From assembly GCF_001439815.1 (NCBI RefSeq), contig NZ_JYLM01000003.1, positions 372,001-436,000 on the forward strand: 64,000 nucleotides of DNA. Reading direction: 5' to 3'. This DNA comes from Pseudomonas orientalis. GTDB lineage: Bacteria > Pseudomonadota > Gammaproteobacteria > Pseudomonadales > Pseudomonadaceae. Shown here piece by piece: positions 45,161-54,289 of this stretch. The translations under genes and the position numbers were made by a program. Each line of letters opens with the position of its first letter. Position 1 is the stretch's first letter. The notes under the pieces were generated by a model. That model saw only the letters and a list, made by a program, of their open reading frames with translations, did no database searches and was not told where the DNA came from.

Positions 45161-46120
45161 TCACGGTTTGGCTGCGGTCTTTTCACCGCGAACCGACAAT
45201 GCGATGCGCTCGGCGGTGCCAATCGGGATTTCCCCTACAACCGTCACCATTATCTCGCCGTCCACCGTATTCAGATGGCGGGACACCGCAACCGTAGGCC
45301 CAAGCTGAGTGCGGGTCTCAGTTACGCTCGCACCGTCGGTAGATTCCAGAAATACCGAAAAGCGTGCGAGCCCATCGTCGTACATCAAGCTGTCGATGGT
45401 GGACTTTGTTTGGGGGTCTTTGCGAGATGTATTCCCAGTCAGCACAAAGCCAGGTGGCAGCCAATCCAGGTGCCACGCGTTGGAGGCGGGCGTTTGCGCT
45501 GCCTTGCTTCGAGCAGGCGCAACAGGCGTGCATTCGCTGCCGGGCTGCAAATCACGATCAGTGGGGGCGGCGGACGTATTCAGTCGAACAAACTGAAAGC
45601 GCTCCAACAGTTGCCCCTGCTCACTGAGCAGCAACGACTTGAGGGGTAATGCAGTGGCACGATCCAGGTGCAGCTCAAACCCATAGCGGTAATGGTCACG
45701 CGGGGTGATGGACACAACCACCGCATTACGACCGGCCACGCGAGATTTGCCGATCACGGCCAGTTCATAGAATTGATTGAGTTTTTGCGGGTCCAGCGAA
45801 CGTGACGCAGCGTCACGAGAATTCCCCAGGCCGGCCACAAGTGTGCCGCTGACGCACTGGGCATGGCCGTCCACCCGTACGACTTCCTGGGCAGAACCAT
45901 CGAGCTGCAATAGCCGCTCCCGGACCTGACCGTTCTGGACGAGATGCCAGATGTCGTGGGTGGAAAAACTGCCGTTACGCTCATAGATGAACGTACCTTG
46001 AAAGCTTTGCTGCTGCTCTGCACGCCCAAGTCGAGTCAGCCAGTCTTGGGCGTCATCGGCATGGGCGGGTAGTGCAAACCAACTACTGAGCAAAAGCGTA
46101 AGGAGCGGTATGGCGCGCAT
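45161..46120 (-). CDS. mucB: Periplasmic regulator MucB (RseB-like)
   Basis: A 319-residue periplasmic protein. Signal peptide (about 1-22, ending in AHA), N-terminal lipid-sensing domain (MucB_RseB, LolA-like fold: FQGTFIYERNGSFSTHDIWHLVQNG), and a C-terminal domain (PPGFVLTGNTSRKDPQTKSTIDSLMYDDGLARFSVFLE). It binds the periplasmic part of MucA and protects it from proteolysis, keeping AlgU inactive. It follows mucA by 16 bases. Confidence 0.95.
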   Translation of the reverse strand: MRAIPLLTLLLSSWFALPAHADDAQDWLTRLGRAEQQQSFQGTFIYERNGSFSTHDIWHLVQNGQVRERLLQLDGSAQEVVRVDGHAQCVSGTLVAGLGNSRDAASRSLDPQKLNQFYELAVIGKSRVAGRNAVVVSITPRDHYRYGFELHLDRATALPLKSLLLSEQGQLLERFQFVRLNTSAAPTDRDLQPGSECTPVAPARSKAAQTPASNAWHLDWLPPGFVLTGNTSRKDPQTKSTIDSLMYDDGLARFSVFLESTDGASVTETRTQLGPTVAVSRHLNTVDGEIMVTVVGEIPIGTAERIALSVRGEKTAAKP

Positions 46121-46136
46121 AGGGCTCCTTAACGGT

Positions 46137-46724
46137 TCAGCGGTTTTCCAGGCTTGCTGCGCGAGCGTATGGCAGGGCACTTTCAGCATTCTTGCCAGCC
46201 GCTTCCTGCGCATGTTGGCGCAGGTAGCCGGGTAGACGCTGATCCTGCCAGCCGGATTGCCCCTGAAGCACACCGTTGGCCATAGGGCCGGCGGTATCAG
46301 AGCTTTCCTTGTAGCCAGCCAGTACCGCCGGGCCTTTGACTTGCGGACCGGCCATGACCGGTTGCTGAGTCTGCTGGGCCAGTTCGGCACCGGCGATTTC
46401 GTCCTGGTTGTACAGACGAACACCGGCCAGTACGGCGACGGTCACCGAAGCAGCGACTGCCAGACGACCCAGGCTACGCCATGGACCACGAGCAGCTTTT
46501 GCCGGAACGGCTTCATCGGCCAACGCGGCAGAAACGGCCGCAGCAATATCCAGACGAGGGATTAGAAGATCCTTGTGCATCACCGCCCGAGCGACTTGGT
46601 AACGAGACCAGGTATCACGGGTTTGGGCATCATCAAATGCATTGAGCACTCGACGAAGTTCCAGTTCATCCGCTTCGTTATCCATCACTGCGGACAGCGA
46701 TTCCTGCAGGGCATCACGACTCAT
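46137..46724 (-). CDS. mucA: Anti-sigma factor MucA
   Basis: A 195-residue inner-membrane anti-sigma factor. The cytoplasmic N-terminal domain (about 1-80: MSRDALQESLSAVMDNEADELELRRVLNAFDD) binds AlgU. One TM segment lies at about 86-104 (LAVAASVTVAVLAGVRLY), and the periplasmic tail binds MucB. No mucoidy-type frameshift is seen; the frame is intact. AGAGGA precedes the ATG at 46724. It is 32 bases downstream of algU. Confidence 0.95.
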   Translation of the reverse strand: MSRDALQESLSAVMDNEADELELRRVLNAFDDAQTRDTWSRYQVARAVMHKDLLIPRLDIAAAVSAALADEAVPAKAARGPWRSLGRLAVAASVTVAVLAGVRLYNQDEIAGAELAQQTQQPVMAGPQVKGPAVLAGYKESSDTAGPMANGVLQGQSGWQDQRLPGYLRQHAQEAAGKNAESALPYARAASLENR

Positions 46725-46756
46725 GGCGGTTCCTCTCTTGGCTGTCGCCGCTGTCT

Positions 46757-47338
46757 TTAGTTTTCCTGCAACAACGGTTGCAAGGCTTTGTCGATGGCTT
46801 CCCGGGCCCGGAAAATCCGTGACCTTACAGTCCCCACCGGACATTGCATGACGCTCGCAATGTCTTCGTAACTCAGACCATCGAATTCACGTAAAGTTAA
46901 CGCCGTACGCAAATCTTCTGGCAGTTGCTGAATCGTTCGATGAACGGTTCCTTCAATCTCGTCGCGCAGCAAGGCACGCTCCGGCGACTCGAGATCTTTG
47001 AGGCCGTGATCACCATCATAGAATTCAGCATCTTCTGAACTGACATCACTGTCTGGTGGGCGGCGACCGCGAGACACCAGATAGTTCTTCGCCGTGTTGA
47101 TGGCGATGCGGTACAGCCACGTATAGAACGCACTGTCACCGCGGAAATTGCCCAGTGCACGGTATGCCTTGATAAAGGCTTCCTGTGCAACGTCCTGCGC
47201 TTCATGGGTGTCGTGCACAAACCGCACGATCAACCCGAGAATTTTGTGCTGATATTTCAGCACCAACAGATCAAATGCGCGCTTGTCGCCGCGTTGTACG
47301 CGCTCGACCAGCTGCTGATCCTCTTCCTGGGTTAGCAT
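46757..47338 (-). CDS. algU: Envelope-stress sigma factor AlgU (RpoE/sigma-22)
   Basis: A 193-residue ECF sigma factor, the exact length of P. aeruginosa AlgU. Region 2 (about 10-85: QRGDKRAFDLLVLKYQHKI, DVAQEAFIKAYRALGNFRGDSAFYTWLYRIAINTAKN) and region 4 (about 130-190: ALTLREFDGLSYEDIASVMQCPVGTVRSRIFRARE) are complete. It directs alginate and envelope-stress genes. ATG at 47338 with GAGGAG upstream. An AlgU-type promoter lies 60 bases upstream, so autoactivation is expected. Confidence 0.97.
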   Translation of the reverse strand: MLTQEEDQQLVERVQRGDKRAFDLLVLKYQHKILGLIVRFVHDTHEAQDVAQEAFIKAYRALGNFRGDSAFYTWLYRIAINTAKNYLVSRGRRPPDSDVSSEDAEFYDGDHGLKDLESPERALLRDEIEGTVHRTIQQLPEDLRTALTLREFDGLSYEDIASVMQCPVGTVRSRIFRAREAIDKALQPLLQEN

Positions 47339-47397
47339 GAACACTCCTCGTTGTACTTGAAGGAGGCTTGCATAACTAAACGATCAGGCTTGTAAAC

Positions 47398-47424
47398 ATA
47401 GACTCGGGCTTTTCGCAAAAGTTC
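47398..47424 (-). promoter_or_regulatory. AlgU-dependent promoter of algU
   Basis: On the minus strand, GAACTT (47419-47424), 16 bases, TCTAT (47398-47402), matching the sigma-22 consensus GAACTT-N16/17-TCtgA. It implies the operon algU-mucA-mucB is autoregulated, as in P. aeruginosa. Confidence 0.72.
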
Positions 47425-47799
47425 TCCCCCTTCAAGCAAGTTTCCGGCACGCACTGATTTGGCACACACGAAAAACGCAGCTCAGGCAACGCCGGCTGCG
47501 CGAATAATCTTGTCGTCGGTCTTCTGACGCGTCCAATGCTCCCGACGGGCCAATAAACTCAACGTTTTCCCAGCTTTCGGGCAACCTGCTATTGAGTCGG
47601 GGCTTATGCAAAAAGTTCCCGCTCGTTGACTGGCTGTGTAACCGAAGCTGTGCACCGTAATCTCACAATGCCACGAATGCCTGGCTATTGTGCCGCTCCA
47701 CCCCTCTATATACTAGTGGCCCGTGTGCCCCTTTGATTCGCCGATCCAGGCGTCCTGCTTGCGCCTCCTCTCCGGATCGCTTTTTGCGGAATCCATTCA
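47425..47799. other. algU-nadB intergenic region
   Basis: 375 bases between divergent algU and nadB. A TATACT at 47708-47713 could be the nadB -10 region, but no good -35 is seen. No open frame, repeat or stable hairpin stands out. Confidence 0.5.
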
Positions 47800-49416
47800 A
47801 TGAGCCAACAGTTTCAACACGATGTCCTGGTGATCGGCAGCGGCGCCGCCGGCTTGAGCCTGGCGCTGACCCTCCCCGGCCACCTGCGCATAGCCGTACT
47901 GAGCAAAGGTGACCTGGCCAACGGCTCGACATTCTGGGCCCAAGGCGGCGTCGCGGCCGTGCTGGACGACACCGACACCGTCCAATCCCATGTCGAAGAC
48001 ACCCTCAATGCCGGCGGCGGCCTGTGCAATGAAGACGCTGTGCGCTTTACGGTCGAGCACAGCCGGGAAGCCATCCAATGGTTGATCGACCAGGGCGTAC
48101 CCTTCACGCGCGATGAGCATGCAGGCAACGACGATGGCGGCTTCGAGTTCCACCTGACCCGCGAAGGCGGCCACAGCCACCGCCGCATCATCCACGCCGC
48201 CGACGCCACAGGTGCCGCCATCTTCAAGACGCTGCTCGATCAGGCCCGCCAACGCCCCAATATCGAACTGCTGGAGCAGCGCGTCGCCGTCGACCTGATC
48301 ACCGAAAAACGCCTGGGCCTTGCCGGCGAGCGCTGCCTCGGCGCCTACGTGCTGAACCGCGCCAGCGGCGAAGTCGACACCTACGGCGCACGCTTCACCA
48401 TCCTTGCCTCGGGTGGCGCCGCCAAGGTCTACCTCTATACCAGCAACCCCGACGGGGCCTGCGGCGACGGCATCGCCATGGCCTGGCGCTCGGGCTGCCG
48501 AGTGGCGAACCTGGAATTCAACCAGTTCCACCCCACGTGCCTGTATCACCCCCAGGCCAAGAGTTTCCTGATCACCGAGGCCTTGCGCGGCGAAGGAGCG
48601 CACTTGAAGCTGCCCAACGGCGAACGCTTCATGCAGCGCTTCGACCCACGCGCCGAATTGGCGCCGCGCGATATTGTCGCCCGCGCCATTGACCATGAAA
48701 TGAAGCGCCTGGGTATCGACTGCGTCTACCTGGACATCAGCCACAAACCGGAAGCCTTCATCAAGGCGCACTTCCCCACCGTCTATGAACGTTGCCTGAC
48801 CTTCAACATCGACATCACCCAAGGCCCGATCCCGGTGGTGCCTGCCGCGCATTACACCTGCGGCGGCGTGATGGTCGACCAGCACGGCCGCACCGACGTG
48901 CCAGGCCTGTACGCCATCGGGGAAACCAGCTTCACCGGCCTGCACGGCGCCAACCGCATGGCCAGCAACTCGCTGCTCGAATGCTTCGTGTACGCGCGTT
49001 CGGCGGCGGCGGACATCCTTGAGCAACTGCCGCGCATCCCGGTACCGGCCGCCCTGCCTCGCTGGGATGCCAGCCAGGTGACGGATTCGGACGAAGACGT
49101 GATCATCGCGCACAACTGGGACGAGTTGCGGCGGTTCATGTGGGACTACGTGGGGATCGTGCGCACCAACAAGCGCTTGCAGCGGGCACAGCACCGGGTG
49201 CGTTTGCTGCTGGATGAAATCGACGAGTTCTACAGCAACTATAAAGTCAGCCGCGACCTGATCGAACTGCGCAACCTGGCTCAAGTCGCCGAGCTGATGA
49301 TTCGCTCGGCCATGGAGCGCAAGGAAAGCCGTGGCCTGCATTACACCCTGGATTATCCGCAGATGCTGCCCGAGGCCCGCGACACTATTCTGGTGCCAGC
49401 CACCTACGGCGACTGA
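47800..49416 (+). CDS. nadB: L-aspartate oxidase
   Basis: A 538-residue flavoenzyme, oxidising aspartate to iminoaspartate as the first step of NAD synthesis. FAD motif [12 protein letters not shown] (about 9-20), [55 protein letters not shown] and [20 protein letters not shown] are all family marks. The length is typical (about 535). Cytoplasmic; it works with quinolinate synthase NadA, which is not in the window. Confidence 0.96.
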   Translation: MSQQFQHDVLVIGSGAAGLSLALTLPGHLRIAVLSKGDLANGSTFWAQGGVAAVLDDTDTVQSHVEDTLNAGGGLCNEDAVRFTVEHSREAIQWLIDQGVPFTRDEHAGNDDGGFEFHLTREGGHSHRRIIHAADATGAAIFKTLLDQARQRPNIELLEQRVAVDLITEKRLGLAGERCLGAYVLNRASGEVDTYGARFTILASGGAAKVYLYTSNPDGACGDGIAMAWRSGCRVANLEFNQFHPTCLYHPQAKSFLITEALRGEGAHLKLPNGERFMQRFDPRAELAPRDIVARAIDHEMKRLGIDCVYLDISHKPEAFIKAHFPTVYERCLTFNIDITQGPIPVVPAAHYTCGGVMVDQHGRTDVPGLYAIGETSFTGLHGANRMASNSLLECFVYARSAAADILEQLPRIPVPAALPRWDASQVTDSDEDVIIAHNWDELRRFMWDYVGIVRTNKRLQRAQHRVRLLLDEIDEFYSNYKVSRDLIELRNLAQVAELMIRSAMERKESRGLHYTLDYPQMLPEARDTILVPATYGD

Positions 49417-49831
49417 ACTTCAAGCGTACGCGCAGGCGCCGGTGCATATCGGCGGTCTGCGAGTCGCGAGGCACACAAAGGGAGCGCACCCACCGCTCAC
49501 CCTGTACGCGATAGCGCAGCACCACGACCAGCGGCAGCGCCAGGCTGTCGGGCCGTAACTGCACGCTGTGCCATCCACGCCCGGCACTGAACAATTGCCA
49601 GCCGTCGTCATCGCGGCGCAGGCCACGAACCGACGAGCGATGAGTCAGCAGAATATGCCGCGGCAGCACCCACGCGGCATGGGCCAGGCACGCCAGCAGG
49701 CCAAGGGATGCAAAAGGCAGGTCGACAACCAGGCAGGCGCCCAGCGCGAACAGCTGGGCGAACAGATAAGCCGCCAGCAACAGCCGTGAGGCCTGCCAGC
49801 GGCATTCAAAACGGTTACTTGGGCTGGACAC
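49385..49831 (-). CDS. ygfX: YgfX-like inner-membrane protein
   Basis: A 148-residue protein with two adjacent TM helices (about 16-60: [46 protein letters not shown]) and a cytoplasmic C-terminal domain ([40 protein letters not shown]), the YgfX plan. It starts with GTG inside the sdhE coding end (17-base overlap). In E. coli, YgfX was reported as the toxin of a pair with YgfY/SdhE (CptAB); that role is disputed. The 3' end overlaps the nadB end by 32 bases, convergent. Confidence 0.85.
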   Translation of the reverse strand: MSSPSNRFECRWQASRLLLAAYLFAQLFALGACLVVDLPFASLGLLACLAHAAWVLPRHILLTHRSSVRGLRRDDDGWQLFSAGRGWHSVQLRPDSLALPLVVVLRYRVQGERWVRSLCVPRDSQTADMHRRLRVRLKFSRRRWLAPE

Positions 49832-50069
49832 GGTCCAGGATCATCCGAACCATGCGCTGCAATTCCGGATCTTGCGATTCGGCGCGCTCCATGAACCAGC
49901 CGAACATGTCCTGGTCTTCGCATTCCAGCAGTCGGACGTAAAGGTCGCGATCTACCTGATTGAGCGTTGCATAGACTTCCTTGGTGAACGGCACCAGCAA
50001 CACGTCCAATTCCAGCATGCCGCGGCGGCTGTGCCAGTAGAGGCGATTGATTTCTACATCTTCGACCAT
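49815..50069 (-). CDS. sdhE: Succinate dehydrogenase flavinylation factor SdhE
   Basis: An 84-residue FAD assembly factor. [19 protein letters not shown] holds the RGxxE motif (Arg16-Gly17-Met-Leu-Glu20) needed to flavinylate SdhA. The rest is the five-helix bundle ([32 protein letters not shown]). Cytoplasmic. ATG at 50069 is preceded by GGAGCG. It overlaps ygfX. Confidence 0.93.
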   Translation of the reverse strand: MVEDVEINRLYWHSRRGMLELDVLLVPFTKEVYATLNQVDRDLYVRLLECEDQDMFGWFMERAESQDPELQRMVRMILDRVQPK

Positions 50070-50209
50070 GGAACGCTCCTCAAATAGAGCGCAAGTATAC
50101 AGGCACGGCGTCAGCGGAACAGTCGGCTTTGGTCGCGCCCCATGGAAACTATGCATTTGCCGGGCGCCCCTCTATGATGCACCCATGACTTTTTGACCTG
50201 CGATGACCC

Positions 50210-51151
50210 ATGGCCGACTCTGCTTTTTTCTGCCCCCTGACACACGAAGGCGTTCTTGCCGTCCGCGGCGCTGACGCTGCCAAGTTCCTGCAGGGCCAAT
50301 TGACCTGCAACCTTAATTACCTGAGTGACACCCAGGCCAGCCTGGGCGCGCGCTGCACGCAAAAAGGCCGCATGCAGTCCAGTTTTCGCATCCTGTTACA
50401 AGGTGACGGCGTGCTTCTGGCCATGGCCAGCGAGCTGCTCGAGCCGCAACTGGCGGACCTGAAGAAATACGCGGTGTTCTCCAAATCCAAACTGACCGAT
50501 GAAAGCGCCGCCTGGGTGCGTTTCGGCCTGGCCAATGCCGATCAGGCTTTATCCGCCCTTGGCCTGGCCTTACCGGTCGAGACCGACAGCGTCGTGCGCA
50601 CCGACGCACTGATCGCCATCCGTGTATCGCCGGGCCGCGCTGAACTCTGGGCGCCCGCCGAACACGCCGAGCGCCTGCGCGGCCAATTGGCACAAACCCT
50701 GCCGCAAGCCGAGCTGAATGAATGGCTGCTGGGCCAGATCCGCGCCGGCATCGGCCAGGTGATGCCGCAAACCCGCGAACTGTTCATCCCGCAGATGCTC
50801 AATCTGCAAGCCGTAGGCGGGGTCAGCTTCAAGAAAGGCTGCTACACCGGCCAGGAAATCGTCGCGCGCATGCAGTACCTGGGCAAACTCAAGCGCCGTC
50901 TGTACCGCCTGAGCCTGGTTACGGCCCAATTGCCCGAGCCAGGCACCGCACTGTTTGCCCCCAGCCATAACAGTTCGATCGGCGAAGTGGTCATCGCGGC
51001 AAACGCTGACCAGTCAATTGAACTTCTCGCTGTGCTGCAAGCCGAAGCTGCCGACAATGGCGACGTACGCTTAGGCAGCCTGGAAGGCCCGGGCCTGCAG
51101 TTGCTTGACCTGCCCTATGCGCTGGATCGCGATCGCGAGATCCAGCGTTGA
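50210..51151 (+). CDS. ygfZ: Folate-binding Fe-S maturation protein YgfZ
   Basis: A 313-residue tetrahydrofolate-binding protein of the GcvT fold. GGVSFKKGCYTGQEIVARMQYLGKLKRRLYRL carries the family motif K-G-C-[FY]-x-G-Q-E-x3-R. It helps repair or assemble certain Fe-S enzymes such as MiaB. The cytosolic ATG at 50210 starts MADSAFFCPLTHEGVLAVRG. It is divergent from sdhE with 140 bases between them. Confidence 0.93.
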   Translation: MADSAFFCPLTHEGVLAVRGADAAKFLQGQLTCNLNYLSDTQASLGARCTQKGRMQSSFRILLQGDGVLLAMASELLEPQLADLKKYAVFSKSKLTDESAAWVRFGLANADQALSALGLALPVETDSVVRTDALIAIRVSPGRAELWAPAEHAERLRGQLAQTLPQAELNEWLLGQIRAGIGQVMPQTRELFIPQMLNLQAVGGVSFKKGCYTGQEIVARMQYLGKLKRRLYRLSLVTAQLPEPGTALFAPSHNSSIGEVVIAANADQSIELLAVLQAEAADNGDVRLGSLEGPGLQLLDLPYALDRDREIQR

Positions 51152-51188
51152 TCGCCGCACTTTTTTTGCAACACCCTAGAGAGCATGA

Positions 51189-52010
51189 ATGAACGAGCTG
51201 GCGGAAAAAGTCCAACAGGCTTTGGTGAAGGCCATCGACAACGATGACCTGGTTCTGCCGACATTACCGGAGGTGGCCCTGAAGATTCGCCAGGCCGCCG
51301 AAGACCCGGAGATCAGCATCAGCCACTTGAGCAAGGTGATCGGTCGCGATACGGCGCTATCGGCGCGCCTGATCAAAGTGGTCAACAGCCCGCTGCTAAG
51401 GGCGACTCAGGAAGTCACCGACCTGCACACCGCCATCACGCGGCTTGGCACCAACTACAGCAGCAACCTGGCCATCGGCCTGGTCATGGAGCAGATCTTT
51501 CACGCCCGCTCCGAGGTGGTCGAACAGAAAATGCGCGATGTGTGGCGCCGCAGCCTGGAGGTCGCGGGGGTCAGCTATGCCTTGTGTCGCCGGCACAGCC
51601 ACCTCAAGCCGGACCAGGCAGCCCTGGGCGGGCTGGTGCACCAGATTGGCGTGCTACCGATCCTCACCTACGCCGAAGACCATTACGAGCTGCTGTCCGA
51701 CCCGGTCAGCCTTAACCACGTAATCGACAGCATCCACCCGATACTGGGCGACAAGTTACTCAGTGGCTGGGATTTCCCGGAAATGCTGGCAAAATTGCCG
51801 GGCCAGTACCTGAACCTGGAACGCGACTGCGGCGAGCTCGATTACATCGACCTGGTGCAGATCGCCGTGCTGTTCTGTCACCACAACACCGAACATCCCT
51901 TGGGTAAAATCGACATGGCGGGCGTGCCGTCGATGAAAAAACTGCGGGTCGACCCCTGCAGCGAGAAACTGCAGCTTGAGCTTGAGGAAGCGCGTTCGAT
52001 GTTCTATTGA
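51189..52010 (+). CDS. HDOD-domain signalling protein
   Basis: A 273-residue protein with an HDOD domain (about 18-215): LPTLPEVALKIRQAAEDPEISISHLSKVIGRDTALSARLIKVVNS, AITRLGTNYSSNLAIGLVMEQIF, GLVHQIGVLPILTYAE. HDOD proteins lack the full HD metal motif and act as scaffolds in phosphorylation or c-di-GMP-related signalling. No output domain is attached. It begins 37 bases after ygfZ and overlaps the convergent tctE end by seven bases. Confidence 0.87.
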   Translation: MNELAEKVQQALVKAIDNDDLVLPTLPEVALKIRQAAEDPEISISHLSKVIGRDTALSARLIKVVNSPLLRATQEVTDLHTAITRLGTNYSSNLAIGLVMEQIFHARSEVVEQKMRDVWRRSLEVAGVSYALCRRHSHLKPDQAALGGLVHQIGVLPILTYAEDHYELLSDPVSLNHVIDSIHPILGDKLLSGWDFPEMLAKLPGQYLNLERDCGELDYIDLVQIAVLFCHHNTEHPLGKIDMAGVPSMKKLRVDPCSEKLQLELEEARSMFY

Positions 52011-53395
52011 TCGCCGGCGATAAAGCTCACTCGCACTTTCAAGCCCGCCGACGCGCCATCATGCAGGCTGATCTGCGCCAGATGCGCACGGCAGATCTCC
52101 CCGACAATCGCCAGCCCCAGGCCCGACCCCATACCCTGCTGGCTGCGCCGATAGAACCGCTCGAACACCCGGTCCCGCTCTTCGAGTGGGATACCCGGGC
52201 CATCGTCTTCGACCTCCAGCACCGCCGGCGCCGTCACCCGTAGAATCACGTTGCCACCCGGTGGCGTGTGAGCCAGTGCGTTATCCACCAGGTTACTCAG
52301 CAACTCGTTGAGCAGCGTCGGTTCGCCGCGCAGCCACACCGGTTCGTCCGCCTCCAGCGCCAGGGCCACGCCGCGCGCATGGGCCAGCGGCGCCATGGCC
52401 ATGCCCAGCTCCCGGGCCAGTTGACTGAGGTCGAGCAGTTGCGCGCCGCCTTCGGCAATGGCCCTGGCACCGTTTTCGATGCGCGCCAGGGACAGCAACT
52501 GATTGGCCAGGTGAGTGAGACGGTCGGTGCCCTTGGCCGCGGTTTCCAGGGTGCTGCGCCACGTGGCCGGCTCTTCGGCGCGCAGGCCCAGTTCCAGGCG
52601 GGCCTTGAGCGCGGCCAGCGGCGTGCGCAACTCGTGGGCGGCGTCGGCAATGAACTGGGCCTGGCGTTCGAACTGGCCGCGCAGGCGCTCGGTGAAATGA
52701 TTGAGTGAACGCACCAGCGGGCCGAACTCATCCTGCACCTCCACCAGCGGCAAGGGCCGCAGATCGTCGGGCTGGCGCTCCTCCACCGCCGTGCGCAGGC
52801 GCTCCAGCGGGCGCAGCGCCGCGCTCACGGCAAACCACACCAGCAACAGTGCACCAATGGCAAGCATGCCCAGACGCAACAAAGTGTCGGCCATCAAACT
52901 GCGCGCCATGGATACACGGGCTTCGTCGGTTTCCGCCACACGTACCTCCGCCATGCCGTTCATGTTCGGCTCGGAGACCGCCTTGAGCAGGCTCACCACA
53001 CGCACGGGCTGGCCCTGATACACGGCGTCGTAGAACCGCGCCAAGGCCGGGTAATCGTCAGTGCGCGGGGTGCCGGGCGGTGGACCGGGCAGGTTTTCGT
53101 AACCCGATATGAGCTTCTGGTGGATGTCGTTGACCTGGTAATAAATACGCCCGGCACTGTCGTAGGCAAAGGTGTCCAGGGCCACATAGGGCACGTTGGC
53201 GCTGAGCGTGCCGTCCACCTGGGTCAAGCCGGCGGCAATGGTGCGCGCCGAAGCCAGCAGCGTGCGGTCGTAGGCGGTGTCGGCGGCTTCGCGACCATTC
53301 CAGTAGGCGCTCATGCCACTGGCGAGCATCAGCAGTACCAGCAACAGCGCCAGGTTCCACAGCAGGCGCCAGCGCAGGCTGCTGGGCTTATGCAT
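52004..53395 (-). CDS. tctE: Sensor histidine kinase TctE
   Basis: A 463-residue membrane kinase. TM1 at about 9-30, a periplasmic sensor region (about 31-165: TctE-type 2CSK_N), TM2 at about 170-190, HAMP, then HisKA with ADAAHELRTPLAAL (phospho-His) and HATPase_c ending MGSGLGLAIVGEICRAH. The start at 53395 overlaps the end of tctD by eight bases. It senses tricarboxylates in homologues and phosphorylates TctD. The gene order tctD-tctE divergent from tctCBA supports the assignment. Confidence 0.92.
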   Translation of the reverse strand: MHKPSSLRWRLLWNLALLLVLLMLASGMSAYWNGREAADTAYDRTLLASARTIAAGLTQVDGTLSANVPYVALDTFAYDSAGRIYYQVNDIHQKLISGYENLPGPPPGTPRTDDYPALARFYDAVYQGQPVRVVSLLKAVSEPNMNGMAEVRVAETDEARVSMARSLMADTLLRLGMLAIGALLLVWFAVSAALRPLERLRTAVEERQPDDLRPLPLVEVQDEFGPLVRSLNHFTERLRGQFERQAQFIADAAHELRTPLAALKARLELGLRAEEPATWRSTLETAAKGTDRLTHLANQLLSLARIENGARAIAEGGAQLLDLSQLARELGMAMAPLAHARGVALALEADEPVWLRGEPTLLNELLSNLVDNALAHTPPGGNVILRVTAPAVLEVEDDGPGIPLEERDRVFERFYRRSQQGMGSGLGLAIVGEICRAHLAQISLHDGASAGLKVRVSFIAGDQ

Positions 53396-54059
53396 CGCGG
53401 GCTTCCAGCAGATAGCCGAGGCCACGGAAGGTGACAATGGCGATGGGCTGGCCGTCGAGTTTCTTGCGCAGGCGGTGCACGTAGATTTCGATGGCGTCCG
53501 GGCTGGCTTCTTCGTCGAGACCGAACACCTGGGAGGCCAGTTGCTCCTTGCTCATCACTCGACCAGGCCGGGCAATGAGCGCCTCGAGCACGGCTTGCTC
53601 ACGGGAGGTCAGCGTCATCAATTCGCCACCGACCGTAAAACGCCGCGTGTCGAGGTCGTAAACCAGCACGCCGCACGCCTGCTGGCGCTCGCCGCCCAAC
53701 ACGCTGCGCCGTAGCAGCGCCTTGACCCGTGCCTCCAGCTCGGTCAGTTCAAACGGTTTGGCCAGGTAATCGTCGGCGCCCAGGTTCAAGCCATGCACAC
53801 GGTCCTTCACATCGCTGCGGGCCGTCAGCATCAACACCGGCACGTTTTTTCCACGGGCGCGCAGGCGTGCCAGCACTTCGAAACCATCCATGCGCGGCAG
53901 CCCCACATCAAGAATCACGGCCGCGTATTCCTCGCTGCTCAAGGCCAGGTCCGCGGCCACCCCATCATGCAGCACGTCGACGGTCAACCCCGTGCTCTTG
54001 AGCGCTTGGGCGACACTTTCGGCGAGTTGCAAATGGTCTTCAACCAGGAGGACGCGCAT
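53388..54059 (-). CDS. tctD: OmpR-family response regulator TctD
   Basis: A 223-residue response regulator. Receiver domain with phospho-acceptor Asp51 (AVILDVGLPRMDG), Lys at about 101 (DDYLAKPF), then a winged-helix OmpR/PhoB DNA-binding domain (about 125-220: LMTLTSREQAVLEALIARPGRVMSKEQLASQVFG). It controls the tctCBA operon. Three TGAAAG direct repeats at 11-bp spacing in the intergenic region are its probable binding sites. Confidence 0.93.
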   Translation of the reverse strand: MRVLLVEDHLQLAESVAQALKSTGLTVDVLHDGVAADLALSSEEYAAVILDVGLPRMDGFEVLARLRARGKNVPVLMLTARSDVKDRVHGLNLGADDYLAKPFELTELEARVKALLRRSVLGGERQQACGVLVYDLDTRRFTVGGELMTLTSREQAVLEALIARPGRVMSKEQLASQVFGLDEEASPDAIEIYVHRLRKKLDGQPIAIVTFRGLGYLLEARDA

Positions 54060-54145
54060 GGATTTCTACCTTATTCGGGGTGGTCGGCGCCACGCTTTGC
54101 GAGGCAGTTTACAGGCGCCGACTGGCCTGTGAAGCCCGAAAACAG

Positions 54146-54173
54146 TGAAAGGTAGTTGAAAGGCTGCTGAAAG
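54146..54173. promoter_or_regulatory. TctD binding-site array (3x TGAAAG, 11-bp period)
   Basis: TGAAAG at 54146, 54157 and 54168, each 11 bp apart, on one face of the helix, in the tctD-tctC intergenic region. Such tandem direct repeats are typical for OmpR/PhoB-family dimers. They lie about 117 bases upstream of the tctC start. Confidence 0.7.
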
Positions 54174-54263
54174 CTTCGCCGTTTAGCATCGGGCGACGGC
54201 AGGTTACGCCTGCCAGGCTATTGAGCGATAGCACCCGAAAAACGCCTCGAAGCGTTTTCGCCA

Positions 54264-54278
54264 AATAAGAACAATAAA
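54264..54278 (+). promoter_or_regulatory. Probable Hfq/Crc target, (AAN)5
   Basis: AATAAGAACAATAAA is five AAN triplets in a row, ending in the tctC ribosome-binding region GGAG (54280-54283) and 12 bases before the ATG. Hfq-Crc in Pseudomonas represses translation of transport genes through A-rich AAN repeats of this kind. Confidence 0.65.
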
Positions 54279-54289
54279 TGGAGACACAC

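Noticed and set aside
46137..46724. mucA loss-of-function frameshift
   Set aside because: The reading frame is intact over the full 195 codons.
47797..49341. A long open frame on the minus strand across nadB
   Set aside because: High GC content produces long antisense frames. nadB has all family motifs; the antisense frame has no recognisable fold and overlaps it completely.
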